Of a DNA stretch of 64,000 bases, positions 54,436 through 64,000 are shown in pieces (the stretch's first letter is position 1; each line of letters begins with the position of its first letter). Source of the DNA: Peltaster fructicola (Eukaryota; Ascomycota; Dothideomycetes); NCBI GenBank assembly GCA_001592805.2, contig CP051140.1, positions 2,109,501 to 2,173,500 of the forward strand, read 5' to 3'. The notes below the pieces were generated by a model that saw only the letters and a program-made list of their open reading frames with translations, was not told where the DNA came from and made no database searches. A program made the position numbers and the translations under genes.

Positions 54436-55827
54436 ATGGCAGCACTTCCCAGAAAAGCTGGTCCACAGCAGCCATGCTACGTCCTTGGTGTCGGCATGAC
54501 CAAGTTCATCAAGCCTCGTGGCAAGGTCGACTATACTGAGCTCGGGTATGAAGCTGGTATCAAGGCTATGCTGGACGCTCAAGTCAACTACGACGAGATC
54601 GAGGCTGGAGTGGCATGCTACTGCTATGGCGACTCTACCTGTGGTCAGAGAGTGTTCTACCAATTCGGCACGACTGGTATTCCCATCTGGAACGTCAACA
54701 ACAACTGCTCGACCGGCTCGACTGGACTCTACCTTGGTCGCCAATTCATCTCAGGAGGTTTGGCAGACTGCGTGCTCGTGGTAGGATTCGAGAAGATGTT
54801 CCCAGGAAGTCTGCAGTCCTTCTTCAATGACCGAGCACTTCCAACTGGCACTACTGCATCCATGATGGGAGAGACTCGCGGCTTCACGAATGCGCCAGGA
54901 GCAGCACAGATGTTCGGCAACGCTGGTCGTGAATACATGGAGAAGTACGGTGCGAAGCTCGAGGACTTCGCTGAGATCGGACGTGTTAACCACGAGCACT
55001 CCAAGCGCAATCCATACTCACAATTTCAGCAAGATTACACACACGAGGAGATCATGAAGTCGCCGATGATCTTCGAACCACTGACGAAGCTGCAGTGCTG
55101 CCCAACAAGTGATGGAGGCGCCGCAGCAGTTCTCGTTTCGCAAGCTTTCCTCGACGCACGACCACACCTCAAGGACCAGGCAATCCTGATTGCTGGACAA
55201 TCGCTTAAGACAGATGTCGAGAGTGTCTTCTCGCGATCGTCTATCGATCTGATGGGCTTCGGCATGAATCAGAATGCCGCAAAGGCTGCCCTAGCTGAGG
55301 CCAAGACCACGATCGATGAGATCAAGGTTGTGGAGCTGCACGACTGCTTCAGTGCCAACGAAATGATCGTCATAGATGCACTTGGCTTGTCGGCGCCAGG
55401 CAAGGCTCACGAGCTGGTACGAAAGGGAGATATCACATATGGTGGAAAGTATGTTGTCAACCCATCTGGTGGTCTGATCTCGAAGGGCCATCCGTTAGGA
55501 GCAACTGGAATCGCACAATGCGCAGAGCTCGTTTGGCACTTGCGAGGCTGGGCAAACAACCGACTAGTCAAGGGCACAACTGCATGTCTACAGCACAACC
55601 TTGGTCTTGGAGGAGCTGTTGTGGTAGCTGTGTACAAGCGTGCCGACGGCAAGGCTGCAGAGGCAGTAAGCGATGAGGAGGTCGGAAAGCGTAACGGTCT
55701 TGGATACAACCCTGCCGTCGTGGCCAAGGGCTTCTCGAAGGAGCAGGCAGATCGGGTGAGGAGCAAGAAGCACCGAAGCGAATGGGCTCTGCAGGACACC
55801 GAGGAGAATGTGCTTGCGCGATTCTAG
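54436..55827 (+). CDS. SCP2/SCPx-type thiolase
   Basis: 463-residue thiolase of the sterol-carrier-protein-x group, which in peroxisomes cleaves 3-oxoacyl-CoA of branched or long-chain acids; no fused SCP2 lipid-binding domain is present here. The nucleophilic cysteine is Cys91 (NNNCSTGSTGLYLGRQF), the general-base His is in ELHDCFSANEMIVIDALG, and the C-terminal catalytic loop is PSGGLISKGHPLGATG. The last residues ARF are at best a weak variant of a peroxisomal PTS1, so targeting is uncertain. Single exon, start ATG 54436. It is convergent with ATX1; stop codons are only 40 bp apart. Confidence 0.9.
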   Translation: MAALPRKAGPQQPCYVLGVGMTKFIKPRGKVDYTELGYEAGIKAMLDAQVNYDEIEAGVACYCYGDSTCGQRVFYQFGTTGIPIWNVNNNCSTGSTGLYLGRQFISGGLADCVLVVGFEKMFPGSLQSFFNDRALPTGTTASMMGETRGFTNAPGAAQMFGNAGREYMEKYGAKLEDFAEIGRVNHEHSKRNPYSQFQQDYTHEEIMKSPMIFEPLTKLQCCPTSDGGAAAVLVSQAFLDARPHLKDQAILIAGQSLKTDVESVFSRSSIDLMGFGMNQNAAKAALAEAKTTIDEIKVVELHDCFSANEMIVIDALGLSAPGKAHELVRKGDITYGGKYVVNPSGGLISKGHPLGATGIAQCAELVWHLRGWANNRLVKGTTACLQHNLGLGGAVVVAVYKRADGKAAEAVSDEEVGKRNGLGYNPAVVAKGFSKEQADRVRSKKHRSEWALQDTEENVLARF

Positions 55828-55867
55828 CCTGTATAATGCCATTGTATGAACACTATCAACCTTGCTC
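55828..55867. other. 40 bp convergent gap, thiolase / ATX1
   Basis: The two stop codons are 40 bp apart, so the 3' UTRs must overlap on opposite strands. Confidence 0.7.
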
Positions 55868-56158
55868 TTAGACTGCCTGCACAACACCATCGGCTTCGCC
55901 CGAGTTGACCTTTTTTCCTGTCTTCTTTATCTTCTCCAGGACGGTCTCGTAATTGACCTCAGGCTCGGTGGTGACAGTAGCGGTCTGTGAATCGAGAGAA
56001 ACGTCGTATGACTTGACGCCTGGGTATCAATCAGCAATGACCCGACGTAGTGTAGTGTAGCAGCGCTCACCATCAAGCTTCTTGAGAACGCGCTCGACTG
56101 CGCCTGAGCAGCCACCACAGGTCATGGTCACATTGAACTTGTAGTTGTGCTCCGACAT
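55868..56158 (-). CDS. atx1: Copper chaperone ATX1
   Basis: 79-residue cytosolic metallochaperone that hands Cu(I) to the Golgi P-type ATPase Ccc2 and protects against superoxide. It is too small and too split to be caught as one frame: exon 1 is 56158-56071, a 51 nt intron (GTGAGC...ACCCAG) is 56070-56020, exon 2 is 56019-55868. Splicing gives MSEHNYKFNVTMTCGGCSGA and then VERVLKKLDGVKSYDVSLDS. The metal site is MTCGGC with Cys14 and Cys17, the HMA fold continues with ATVTTEPEVNYETVLEKIKK, and the lysine-rich KKTGKKV loop is the surface that meets Ccc2. The tail of about a dozen residues is slightly longer than in yeast. Confidence 0.93.
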
Positions 56159-56600
56159 ATTGAATCGCGTGGAAGAAATCTGTGTTGATATGGAGAGAAA
56201 GCAGCGAAGTTCGTGTATCAGTAGAAGTCGTTATTGCTAAGCAAAGTGGCGTGATGAGTGACGGGACACGAGAATCTGGTCCGACAGTAAGACAGGTGAT
56301 ACTTATATGGGATGCTCCGGAACCGTATGCGCCGGTACGAGGCTGTCTTGTAGATTTGAGCAGGTTTCCCTTGAGCGCTGCACAGGAGCAGAACAGACAA
56401 TGGATTCTCAGCCATGTACACGCGCCACGCTCCACGCGCCACGAGATGTGGGGCGTGACGTGACTGCAGCCACAGACGTCGACTTATGATTGACCCTGCT
56501 GTAAACAACAATATACTTGAACTGTCTCGCCTTTCGACACCTTGCCGACCATTAAGAGCTTCAGCCTCTGGAGACCTTAAGACTGCGGCTCATCGCGAGT
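56159..56600. promoter_or_regulatory. Divergent promoter, ATX1 / palA, with CRE-like and repeated elements
   Basis: 442 bp between divergent start codons. It holds an 11 bp direct repeat, CACGCGCCACG, at 56419-56429 and 56433-56443, and a TGACGTGA octamer at 56456-56463 that resembles a bZIP/CRE half-site pair. These are visible matches; binding is inference. Confidence 0.6.
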
Positions 56601-59054
56601 ATGACAACAAGCGGCAACATCCTCGCAATACCATTTCGTCGCACTCACAATTTGTTCTTGTCGGAAGCCATCTCGAAGTACATCTCAAGCAAATACGATC
56701 AGAGCCCAGAAGTCTTTGCTCGAGATCTAGAGGAGATCGACGCGCTCAGGAAAGATGCGGTCACAGCACTCGAGCCACACAACTCTGGCATCACAAAGCT
56801 GCAAGCCTATGCCGCACAATTAGTGTGGATGACAGGCAAGTTTCCGCTCGATATCGGAGTCGACTTCATCTGGTACCCTGCTCTTGGCTATCACACAACG
56901 CAAGCCCGTGCAGAGAACAACATTCGTTTTGAACTCGCCAACGTCGTCTTCAACCTCGCATCAATGTACTCGCAGATCGCACTGGCCTCAAACCGTACCA
57001 CAAGTGATGGTCTGAAGAGTGCGGCGAACAACTTCTGCGCTGCTGCTGGTACTGTGAGGTACCTGCGAGAAACAATCACACCCGAGTTGACGACCAATTT
57101 GCCGGAGGACCTAGATGCAGTCACATTGCAAAGCCTCGAATGCCTGATGCTGGCACAAGCGCAGGAGTGCTTCTGGCTCAAGGCAGTCAAGGACGGTCTC
57201 AAAGATGCCCTGATCGCAAAACTGGCAGCTAGAGTCTCCGATCTGTACTCCGATGCAGCCGATCATGCTACGAACAGCAACAGCATCAGCTCAGAATGGA
57301 TACATCACACCAATGCTAAACACCATCACTTTGCTGCCGCAGCACAGTACCGAGCGGCATGCGATTGTCTGGAGAAGACGAAATACGGTGAAGAGGTTTC
57401 ACGGCTGAGAGACAGTCTGAACTGCGTCAACGAGGGGCTGAAGGAAGCACGCTACATCAACAAGTCTGTCCTCAACGACCTCAATGGTCTCAAGAACAGA
57501 GTGGCCGAAGACCTGAAGCGAGCTGAGAAGGACAACGACAACATCTACCTCATCCCAGAACCATCCAAGGCTGAGCTTAAGAAGCTCGATCGTGCGAATA
57601 TGGTCACCTCCAAGATCCCCGCAGAAGTTGAGCACTCTCAAGACTACCTCGGTGACAGAGGCCAGCTTGGCCGTCCGCTCTTTGTCAAACTCGTGCCATA
57701 TAGCGCACACCTTGCTGCATCCATGTATGTGCAGCGCAGGAACCGCACGGTCAACGACAACATCATCGCAGAATTGGAGAATCTGTCTCAGAAATTGCAT
57801 GAGACACTGTCAGCATGGAACTTGCCTGGCTCGCTGCAAGCACTGGAGAAGCCGTTAGGACTGCCACCTGGTCTTGCATCACATGCTGAGGAAGTCCGCC
57901 AGACAAGAGGCATACAGAAGGTCCACTCGACCATCGCCGAAACCGACAAGATCAAAAGCAGCAATCGCGATACCTACCAAGAAGGTGTCGAGTTCCTTCG
58001 ACAAGAAGCTGGCGAAGACGAGGCTGCTCGTAGGAAGTTTGGCACCGATAGATGGCCTCGTAAGCCAGCGAGAGACGTTATACCCAAGATCTACGAGCAG
58101 GTGAATTCCATCGAAGGCTACCTCAAACAAGCCGACAACAGTGATCGGCTTATACAAGACAAGCTCCGTGACAACGACTCACTCATACGCCTGCTCGGTG
58201 GTAGTGATCGAGACCTCGAAGACTACGTACCTTCGAGCAGAAGAGCCACACTCACTGCCAAGATGGAACGTGATGTCAACACACTGCGTGCCTCCATCAA
58301 TGAGGTCAGCAGACTCGAGAGTCGAAGGCGAAAGATGGTCGACACCCTACGTGCCAAAGCCAAGGACGACGATGTTACACCAGATCTCTTGCGTGAGGCT
58401 GCCCGCCTCGAAATGGAACACCCTATGATTCCCCTGAAAGCATCCGAGTTCGACCATTTGTTTGACGCCAGGCTGAAACGTTACGATAGCGATACCGAAG
58501 ACGTCAAGATGCAGGAAAGTGAGCAGGAGCGCCTTCTAGCTCGAGTGAAAGATGCCAACCTAGCCTTTCAAACCACAAAGAAGGGTGACACTTCTTCAAG
58601 AGATCGCGAGAGTGCTTTGCAGAGGCTGGAGAATGCATATAACGCATACAGAGAGCTCCTCCGCGACCTTGACAGTAGCCGAACATTCTACAACAACCTC
58701 AGTCCCATCACCACTCGCTTCCGAGATGACTGTCGCCATTTTGCGTACGCTCGAAGGTCCGAAGGCCAGAATATGGAAGCTGAAGTGTCCAATGCCATGG
58801 CAGGGCTCAAGATTCAAGAGCAGACCACGAACACATTACAACAGTTGCAAGCTTCAGAAAGTCCGACGAAACGTGCCGCTGCACCAACACCCATAGCAGC
58901 ACCAAAACCGCAACGTGTGGGTACACAACCACCAGCTGTATACCTTCCAGCAGCACAGACGTGGCAGGAAGGGATGCCAATTATGTTCGCCGGCGGTGAA
59001 GGACCTTCAGACGCCTCGGGTCCACAGACTAGTCATCGTCGTGCTGCGAAGTGA
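56601..59054 (+). CDS. palA: PalA/Rim20 pH-response BRO1-domain protein
   Basis: 817-residue scaffold of the ambient-pH pathway: binds YPxL motifs in PacC and Vps32 on endosomes and helps recruit the PalB protease. The BRO1 domain (about 1-385) starts NILAIPFRRTHNLFLSEAIS, with YDQSPEVFARDLEEIDALRK, AAQLVWMTGKFPLDIGVDF and WIHHTNAKHHHFAAAAQYRA. The V-shaped ALIX_LYPXL_bnd domain (about 400-720) carries LPGSLQALEKPLGLP and VPSSRRATLTAKMERDV. A proline/alanine-rich tail follows. The ratio of length and the domain spacing fit PalA better than the longer Bro1 of vacuolar sorting. Single exon; ATG 56601. Confidence 0.92.
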   Translation: MTTSGNILAIPFRRTHNLFLSEAISKYISSKYDQSPEVFARDLEEIDALRKDAVTALEPHNSGITKLQAYAAQLVWMTGKFPLDIGVDFIWYPALGYHTTQARAENNIRFELANVVFNLASMYSQIALASNRTTSDGLKSAANNFCAAAGTVRYLRETITPELTTNLPEDLDAVTLQSLECLMLAQAQECFWLKAVKDGLKDALIAKLAARVSDLYSDAADHATNSNSISSEWIHHTNAKHHHFAAAAQYRAACDCLEKTKYGEEVSRLRDSLNCVNEGLKEARYINKSVLNDLNGLKNRVAEDLKRAEKDNDNIYLIPEPSKAELKKLDRANMVTSKIPAEVEHSQDYLGDRGQLGRPLFVKLVPYSAHLAASMYVQRRNRTVNDNIIAELENLSQKLHETLSAWNLPGSLQALEKPLGLPPGLASHAEEVRQTRGIQKVHSTIAETDKIKSSNRDTYQEGVEFLRQEAGEDEAARRKFGTDRWPRKPARDVIPKIYEQVNSIEGYLKQADNSDRLIQDKLRDNDSLIRLLGGSDRDLEDYVPSSRRATLTAKMERDVNTLRASINEVSRLESRRRKMVDTLRAKAKDDDVTPDLLREAARLEMEHPMIPLKASEFDHLFDARLKRYDSDTEDVKMQESEQERLLARVKDANLAFQTTKKGDTSSRDRESALQRLENAYNAYRELLRDLDSSRTFYNNLSPITTRFRDDCRHFAYARRSEGQNMEAEVSNAMAGLKIQEQTTNTLQQLQASESPTKRAAAPTPIAAPKPQRVGTQPPAVYLPAAQTWQEGMPIMFAGGEGPSDASGPQTSHRRAAK

Positions 59055-60876
59055 GGAGACATATCTCTCTAGCGACGCTCAATATGAACACCTGAGTCAG
59101 CGAGGTACAAAGTTTCGAGCAGAGACGCTCCGATTCAGGAGTAGGAAATGTGGATCGGCTATTGTGGTATGTTGCGCCCAACCAGGGATCATCACCATTT
59201 AGGCAGATCACCCGTCCAAACGATACTGCTTTGAGCAAGCTGCCAATGCCACTAATTGTCATGAAAACGTCACCACTCGACAATCGACATTCCAGTATAA
59301 CATTCATTTCGATGTCTCAGTCGGCGCTGCAACACTCGGTACCGCTGTACGAGGCACCTCTAGATCGCGGCTATACAGAGAAGCAGACAACATGTCATGA
59401 GATATGCATGGAGATTCGCAATCACTCTTTCGACCTGACGTCTTGTCCTGCACGCTGCGAGGTGCGGGCCGTCTTTGCCCTTTACATGTCTGCTCTGCAG
59501 GACGGCACACGAGTTCGCTGTACTTGCACAATTATTCGCCTACCTTCCCACCACTGTTCTTGCTTGCAAGGAAGTCCAACATGCTCCCATTGTGATGGTT
59601 CGCGGTGCGCACAACTGGCTTATTGGCCACTCCTTGGACATCATGGACTCCCTACTGATGCCAGGTGCATCACAGACCGACGACGCCATCCAGGTCAACG
59701 GGTCTTCAGATTAACGGGTTTTGCGCGGAAAGGTCGAATTAAAGTTACCAGAGGCTGAAATGCTGGGGTGTCTAGCTCACCATGCAATGATCTGCACATT
59801 CATTGCGCCACTGACGGATCTCAAAGACATTCACGGGAGCGCACAGGCTGCTGCTCTATCTTGACGGACGTTGGAGCTTGCATAGTATACGAGCGTCGGT
59901 CAAAATCTCGCGTGGAGTTCGTGTCAAATTCCTGCAAGACGTTCCGGAGATGCTTGGTGCACTGCTTCGGGGGATCGACACCCGTTCACGAATGCTGACA
60001 GATAATTGAGGCTTGCGGAACTACGTCCTTGATGTGGCGAATTCGTTACGTTCGCTCAGGCTATCACCCTCCTTGTCGAGACAGTAACAGTATCGTTCAC
60101 ACGGAGTTACCACTATGGAGCTGCATTTGACTAGACGATAATTGGGAGTTCCTGGCGCTTGACGGACTCTGCATGCTGGGTGCCAGCATAAAGTAGCCTG
60201 GCCAAAGACGTCTCCCGTTTATTGATGGAAAGCTCCATATCCGACCAATGCTGCATAAGCGTGGCAATCGACCACAACGCAGACCAAACACTCCTAAGGT
60301 TACCGGATTTACGTCTTGAGGTCCGATGATTCTAGACGAGACCATCGTACCTGGAGCGATTTCTAAGCAGTTCAGGTGCAGAACCTGACTAGAGTCAAGC
60401 ATTGAGTGACACTCAGGTGAAAAGTAACGAGCTTTCACTGCCGTCATCCGAGTCAGGGTCCAAGGTACAGCCAATGCCATCAGATCTTTGGGAGATCTTT
60501 GCGGACGCCAACCTTGCTACCGAAAATGCACCAAGTAACCTCATATGCGTATCGACTTGTGCAGAGAACAACCCAAATCAATGTTTGCAGCAGGCTCGGG
60601 TGTAAGAGCTATTCACGGCGCCGACTAATCCTTGGCAACACAGCCCTGTGAAGTGGCGGCAAGGCATCTTCAAACGAGCAATATGTCTTTTGCTAACAAA
60701 TCAGTTGCACAGCTTGACATCTTCTTGTCCTGTGCGACTTCGAGTATCATTCTTTTCTGCTTCTCGCTTCACGATTCGTCTTGGGCATTGCTCCTTCAAC
60801 CCACCAAACTTCAACTTCCGTTATGCTGTAATGCCCGCGCTGGTAGCAGGCACTCATCCTTTCCCGTCACCATCTC
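59055..60876. other. Intergenic, 1.8 kb
   Basis: Between palA and the NirA-like gene, same strand. Several short overlapping frames at 59.15-59.76 kb have some protein-like composition (e.g. FAVLAQLFAYLPTTVLACK) but no domain, no single open frame and no clear splice path, so no gene is called. Confidence 0.45.
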
Positions 60877-63156
60877 ATGCCTCCTCGGCTGCTTCGTCCT
60901 AAGGACGATACGAGCACAACCGAAAATACTGACAATCTCGACACGAGGGCGAACAAACGACGAGCAGTTTCCTCCGCCTGCATACCATGCAGGAAACGGA
61001 AGAGCAAGGTTAGTGCGGAAACCCTCGTGGCAATTTGAAGCTGACGGGTTTAGTGTGATGGCGGTGTGCCAGCTTGCTCGACATGTGTAGCTGTCTACAG
61101 GACCGAATGTGTGTACGACGCCGACAGCGACCACCGACGGAAAGGTGCCCTCAAGCGAGATATACAATCATTGCAACAACGAAATGATGCTCTGGACGTG
61201 ATCGTTGCTTCATTACGAGCGCTACCTGAGCATGAGGCCATTTCGTTACTCCACAGCCTAAGGACAGATACCAATCCTGACGTGATCGCTGCATCACTTC
61301 GCAATAATGTCGACCTCCCTCAGAACTATGCTGCGCAGACACTCGAAGCAGATTTTGCCCAACAGGCAAGTCAACCGTCTGATGAATCAAGCGCAGCTTC
61401 CGAACCGCTGTCAACACTCTCTGTCACGCCGCACATCAAGACGAATCTCCGAAACGCACCGTGTGCTCGAACACTTCACGACACCGAGTTCATCGACCAC
61501 CTACTACAGCTCTATTTCTCTTGGATTCATCCGTTTCACCAATTCGTTTCTCAGGAGCACTTTCTTCACGATTTTCATAACGGCCGTGACGATTACTGCA
61601 GTGCAGCACTTGCCAACGCTGTGTTGGCCTTCGCCTGCCATTACTCCGACCGACAAGCAGCGCGCACAAATCACTACAATCCCGCTACGGCAGGCGATAT
61701 GTTCTTTGCCGAAGCGAAACAGCATCTCGAACAGGCTGAAAAGCCCTCACTGACGCTTGTCCAGGCATTGGGTATTATGAGCCTGAGGGAGACCTCAATG
61801 GGCCGTGACTCCAATGGATATCAGTATGCTGGAAGATGTGTGCGCATGGCCATCGAACTCAGTCTACACTTACCAATACCTGGCAACAGTCAGCCGATAG
61901 ATGAAGAGCAGCGTAAGACGACCTTTTGGGGCGCATTCATTCTCGAGACGTAAGTGCGAGGCAACTCTCTGCAGACTCTGCTGACGAATATCAGGTTGAG
62001 CTCCGTTGCACTAGGCCGAATATCACAACTCCCAAGATCGATCGTTGATGTTGAGAAGCCGCAAATCATCGACCACGTCGAAGCACAGCCCTGGAAAGCC
62101 TATGAGGAGACGATCTCGAACAACGCCGCAGTCATACAGCCTTCGCAGCCGACGACGTTCTCACATGTCCTCAGTCAATTGTGCGAAATGGCTAGCGATG
62201 TTGCCAATACGTTCTACGCGCCGAAGGAGAGTTTCACAAGCAGGAAATTAGCAGCGACCTACACACAATTCCAAGAGTGGTACGGTGGACTCCCCTCGGC
62301 ATTCTGGTTGGACAACACGGCTCTTCCGCATGTCATTGTCCTTCATATGTGCTACCATGTCTGCATTCTACAGTACGTATCGAAGACATGCTTGTGGTAC
62401 CATGCTAATATGTATAGCTTGTTTCGCCCATACATCAAGCTCGATCTTCGCGGCGCAAATCTATATCCACGCGATGCGTGCACGAACGCGGCTAACGAGA
62501 TATCGAGGTTAATGAACGCGCTTCGTGCATTGTATGGTCTACGGCGTGTATCTGTAGCAGTCATCAGTAACCTACTCTCTGCGAGCACAATACATCTGCT
62601 CAACCTGCCACAAGAGACAGCAGCAACAAACCTGACCCAAGCAATGCACGATTTGCAGACGTTGTCGGTCAATCACCCATACGCGGCACGATGTCTGGAC
62701 ATCACACGATCATTGGCAGTGAAATGGGGCATAAGTCTGCCTGAAGAAGCGATAATGAACAATTTTCGATTCAACAGCACATTGTCCTCTCCGTCTGCGT
62801 CGATATTCTACGCGTCGTCTGCTCCACGACAGCAATCGTCAAGCAGCAGGGAGCGATCTGGAGGAGGCAGTAATGAGTCTCCGTTCGCGCCGCCCGATCA
62901 GCAAGCTATGAATGACAGCTTCGATGCGATGACACAAGCCGCAACATCGTCGACACAAATGCCCTTTTGGTCCCCATACACTGGAACACCGCAAGGTCGA
63001 GACCAGCATTATGATTTCCAGCAGAGTCCGTACCATGGATGGCAAACGTACCATCCACAGCAGCACCAAGAAGAGTCGAGACGACAATCCACAGGCGAGC
63101 GACAGGATGAGCAGCAGAACGCACAGCAAGGCATGTGGCAGTGGGACCATCATTGA
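60877..63156 (+). CDS. NirA-like Zn2Cys6 transcription factor
   Basis: 714-residue nuclear regulator. Four exons: 60877-61008, 61054-61949, 61995-62372, 62418-63156, all with 45 nt introns. The first intron splits the zinc cluster, which after splicing reads ACIPCRKRKSKCDGGVPACS then TCVAVYRTECVYD, with all six cysteines. The basic/linker segment DHRRKGALKRDIQSLQQRND and ALPEHEAISLLHSLRTD resemble the NirA/NIT4 nitrate-assimilation group. A Fungal_trans middle homology domain follows (about 190-480: FSWIHPFHQFVSQEHFLHDF, GRCVRMAIELSLHLPIPG). The third intron (62373-62417) is 45 nt and has no stop, so its retention would keep frame. C-terminal Gln/Ser-rich tail is activation-like. Target genes are not shown by the sequence. 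Confidence 0.88.
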
Positions 63157-63430
63157 AAGGATGCTATGAAGAGCCGGAAGAGGATAATGGATAATCTATG
63201 GCCAACAGCAGGGATTTCACCTGCGCGCTCAACGACCGAACGAGTGACAGTAAGCAGCCTTGCGCTCCAGTCATCAGCAGGACGCCGCATCAATTTGACG
63301 TGCTCATCAACCGTCGGGCAATCGCGATCGCGAAGAAGTGCACGCTGAGACGCAGACGCGCTGCTTCATCCACTCGAGAGAAAGGTCGATACTGTTGAGA
63401 GGCGGCCAGGAGCATATGGACAACGATCGA

Positions 63431-63454
63431 GGAGGAGGAGGAGGAGGAGGAGGA
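63431..63454 (+). repeat. (GGA)8 microsatellite
   Basis: Eight GGA units in non-coding sequence, followed by interrupted GGAGAAC units. Confidence 0.8.
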
Positions 63455-63630
63455 GAACGAGGAGAACAAGAACTCCCCAAACGAAACCTTGCACGCACTC
63501 AGAATTCGTTTGAGTGTTGATTGTGGAAAAGCTGATGTTGGCGGTGAGTGATAGAGGAGGTAACAGTATAGCTTTCGGTCTGTACTACAAAACGTCCTGT
63601 GATGGTCACACCGCATAGAGGCTCCTGCTC

Positions 63631-63693
63631 AGAGATGTGGGATCATGCTGCGCGGTACTCACGATACTGCCCAGAGATGTGGAATCATGCTGC
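63631..63693 (+). repeat. Imperfect 21 bp direct repeat
   Basis: Copies at 63631-63651 and 63673-63693 read AGAGATGTGG then (G/A)ATCATGCTGC, with one mismatch and 42 bp periodicity. Confidence 0.75.
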
Positions 63694-63916
63694 ACTGCAC
63701 TTACTCATCGTGTATTGGAACTACTAGAATAATCGATCGGTGATCTAGACTATCAATATGTGGTCCATTTTGCACTATGTTCGTTACGGCAGCAGCGGAA
63801 TTTCTAAGCTATCGATTGCATCACAACAAGTCTCTGCGTCATACCTTGCACCCCTCTGTCAGCAGTACCACGTCCTTCGTCTCAGAGATTGTGTCAGTGG
63901 TGCGAGAAGGTCATCT

Positions 63917-64000
63917 TCACGCATCCTCTTTCTTGATCAAGCTGTCTCTCTCACCAACCTTGCGCCTCTTCGTCTCGGCACCAACCAGACTGGCGAACAC
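63917..64000 (-). CDS. C-terminus of an unidentified gene (partial)
   Basis: The last 84 bases read on the minus strand as VFASLVGAETKRRKVGERDS then LIKKEDA and TGA at 63919-63917. The frame is open to the edge and the lysine/arginine-rich tail looks like a nuclear protein end. Family unknown. Confidence 0.4.
   Translation of the reverse strand: MFASLVGAETKRRKVGERDSLIKKEDA

Larger units (their letters stand above)
63157..63916. other. Intergenic with GGA microsatellite and short direct repeat
   Basis: Convergent spacer between the NirA-like gene and the last (-) gene. It holds a GGA run at about 63431-63454 (eight units) and two imperfect copies of a 21 bp sequence beginning AGAGATGTGG at 63631 and 63673. 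No gene is recognised. Confidence 0.55.

Noticed and set aside
1-64000. Transposons, virus-like elements, CRISPR arrays
   Set aside because: No transposase, reverse transcriptase, capsid-type frame, long terminal or inverted repeats or spacer arrays were seen on either strand.

Overview
The window is a 64 kb stretch of chromosome from a filamentous ascomycete. The signs are many spliceosomal introns of 43-52 nt with GTAAGT/GTATGT-type donors and CTAAC/CTGAC-type branch sites, plus fungal families such as a PalA/Rim20 homologue, an Ima1 homologue, a Zn2Cys6 NirA-like factor, an Ydc2/Cce1 resolvase, a Sln1-type kinase and a one-polypeptide urease. Overall flavour suggests a Dothideomycete (Mycosphaerellales-like), but that is inference from protein style, not a placement. 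I see no transposon, virus-like element, secondary-metabolite cluster or CRISPR array. Nearly all genes are conserved housekeeping or regulatory genes, and gene models below were built by joining exons across visible splice sites so that frame and family homology agree.

Layout. 0-7 kb: N-terminus of urease (-), HMG-box protein (-), VPS28 (+), EFM2-like lysine methyltransferase (+), DUF1479 dioxygenase-like protein (-). 7-11 kb: a 3 kb gene-poor stretch, then a bZIP factor (+) with upstream ORFs. 12-17 kb: isopenicillin-N-synthase-like oxygenase, GFA-domain protein and F-box protein, all (-). 18.7-22.2 kb: SLN1-type hybrid histidine kinase (+) with an apparent one-base frameshift. 22.3-29.5 kb, all (-): an MFS transporter, a repeat-bearing protein of unknown function directly upstream of it (10 nt gap, possibly one fused gene), a Nit3-type omega-amidase and Ima1. 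29.9-37.5 kb, all (+): PPR protein, TCP11/Sok1-like protein, CIA1. 38-45.7 kb: a 3'-5' exonuclease (-), tRNA-Trp(CCA), an UPS/PRELI lipid-transfer protein, methionyl-tRNA formyltransferase and TAF13. 45.9-54.1 kb: eIF3f (-) and UTP25 (+) sharing a 207 bp promoter, a SWIM+RING protein (-), a Ydc2/Cce1 resolvase (-), and an AVT-type amino-acid transporter (+). 54.4-63.2 kb: SCP2-type thiolase (+) converging on ATX1 copper chaperone (-), PalA/Rim20 (+), and a NirA-like Zn2Cys6 factor (+). The last 84 bases hold the C-terminus of an unidentified (-) gene.

The genes do not form one pathway. Themes that recur are mitochondrial function (UPS, FMT1, PPR, resolvase), ribosome and translation (UTP25, eIF3f, EFM2-like, tRNA-Trp), ESCRT/pH signalling (VPS28, PalA) and nitrogen use (urease, omega-amidase, NirA-like factor). 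The observations most worth checking are the possible fusion of a novel three-repeat protein to an MFS transporter, the frameshift and the overlapping nine-codon upstream ORF in the SLN1 gene, a stop-free in-frame intron in the NirA-like factor, and a perfect-looking 44 bp tandem duplication.
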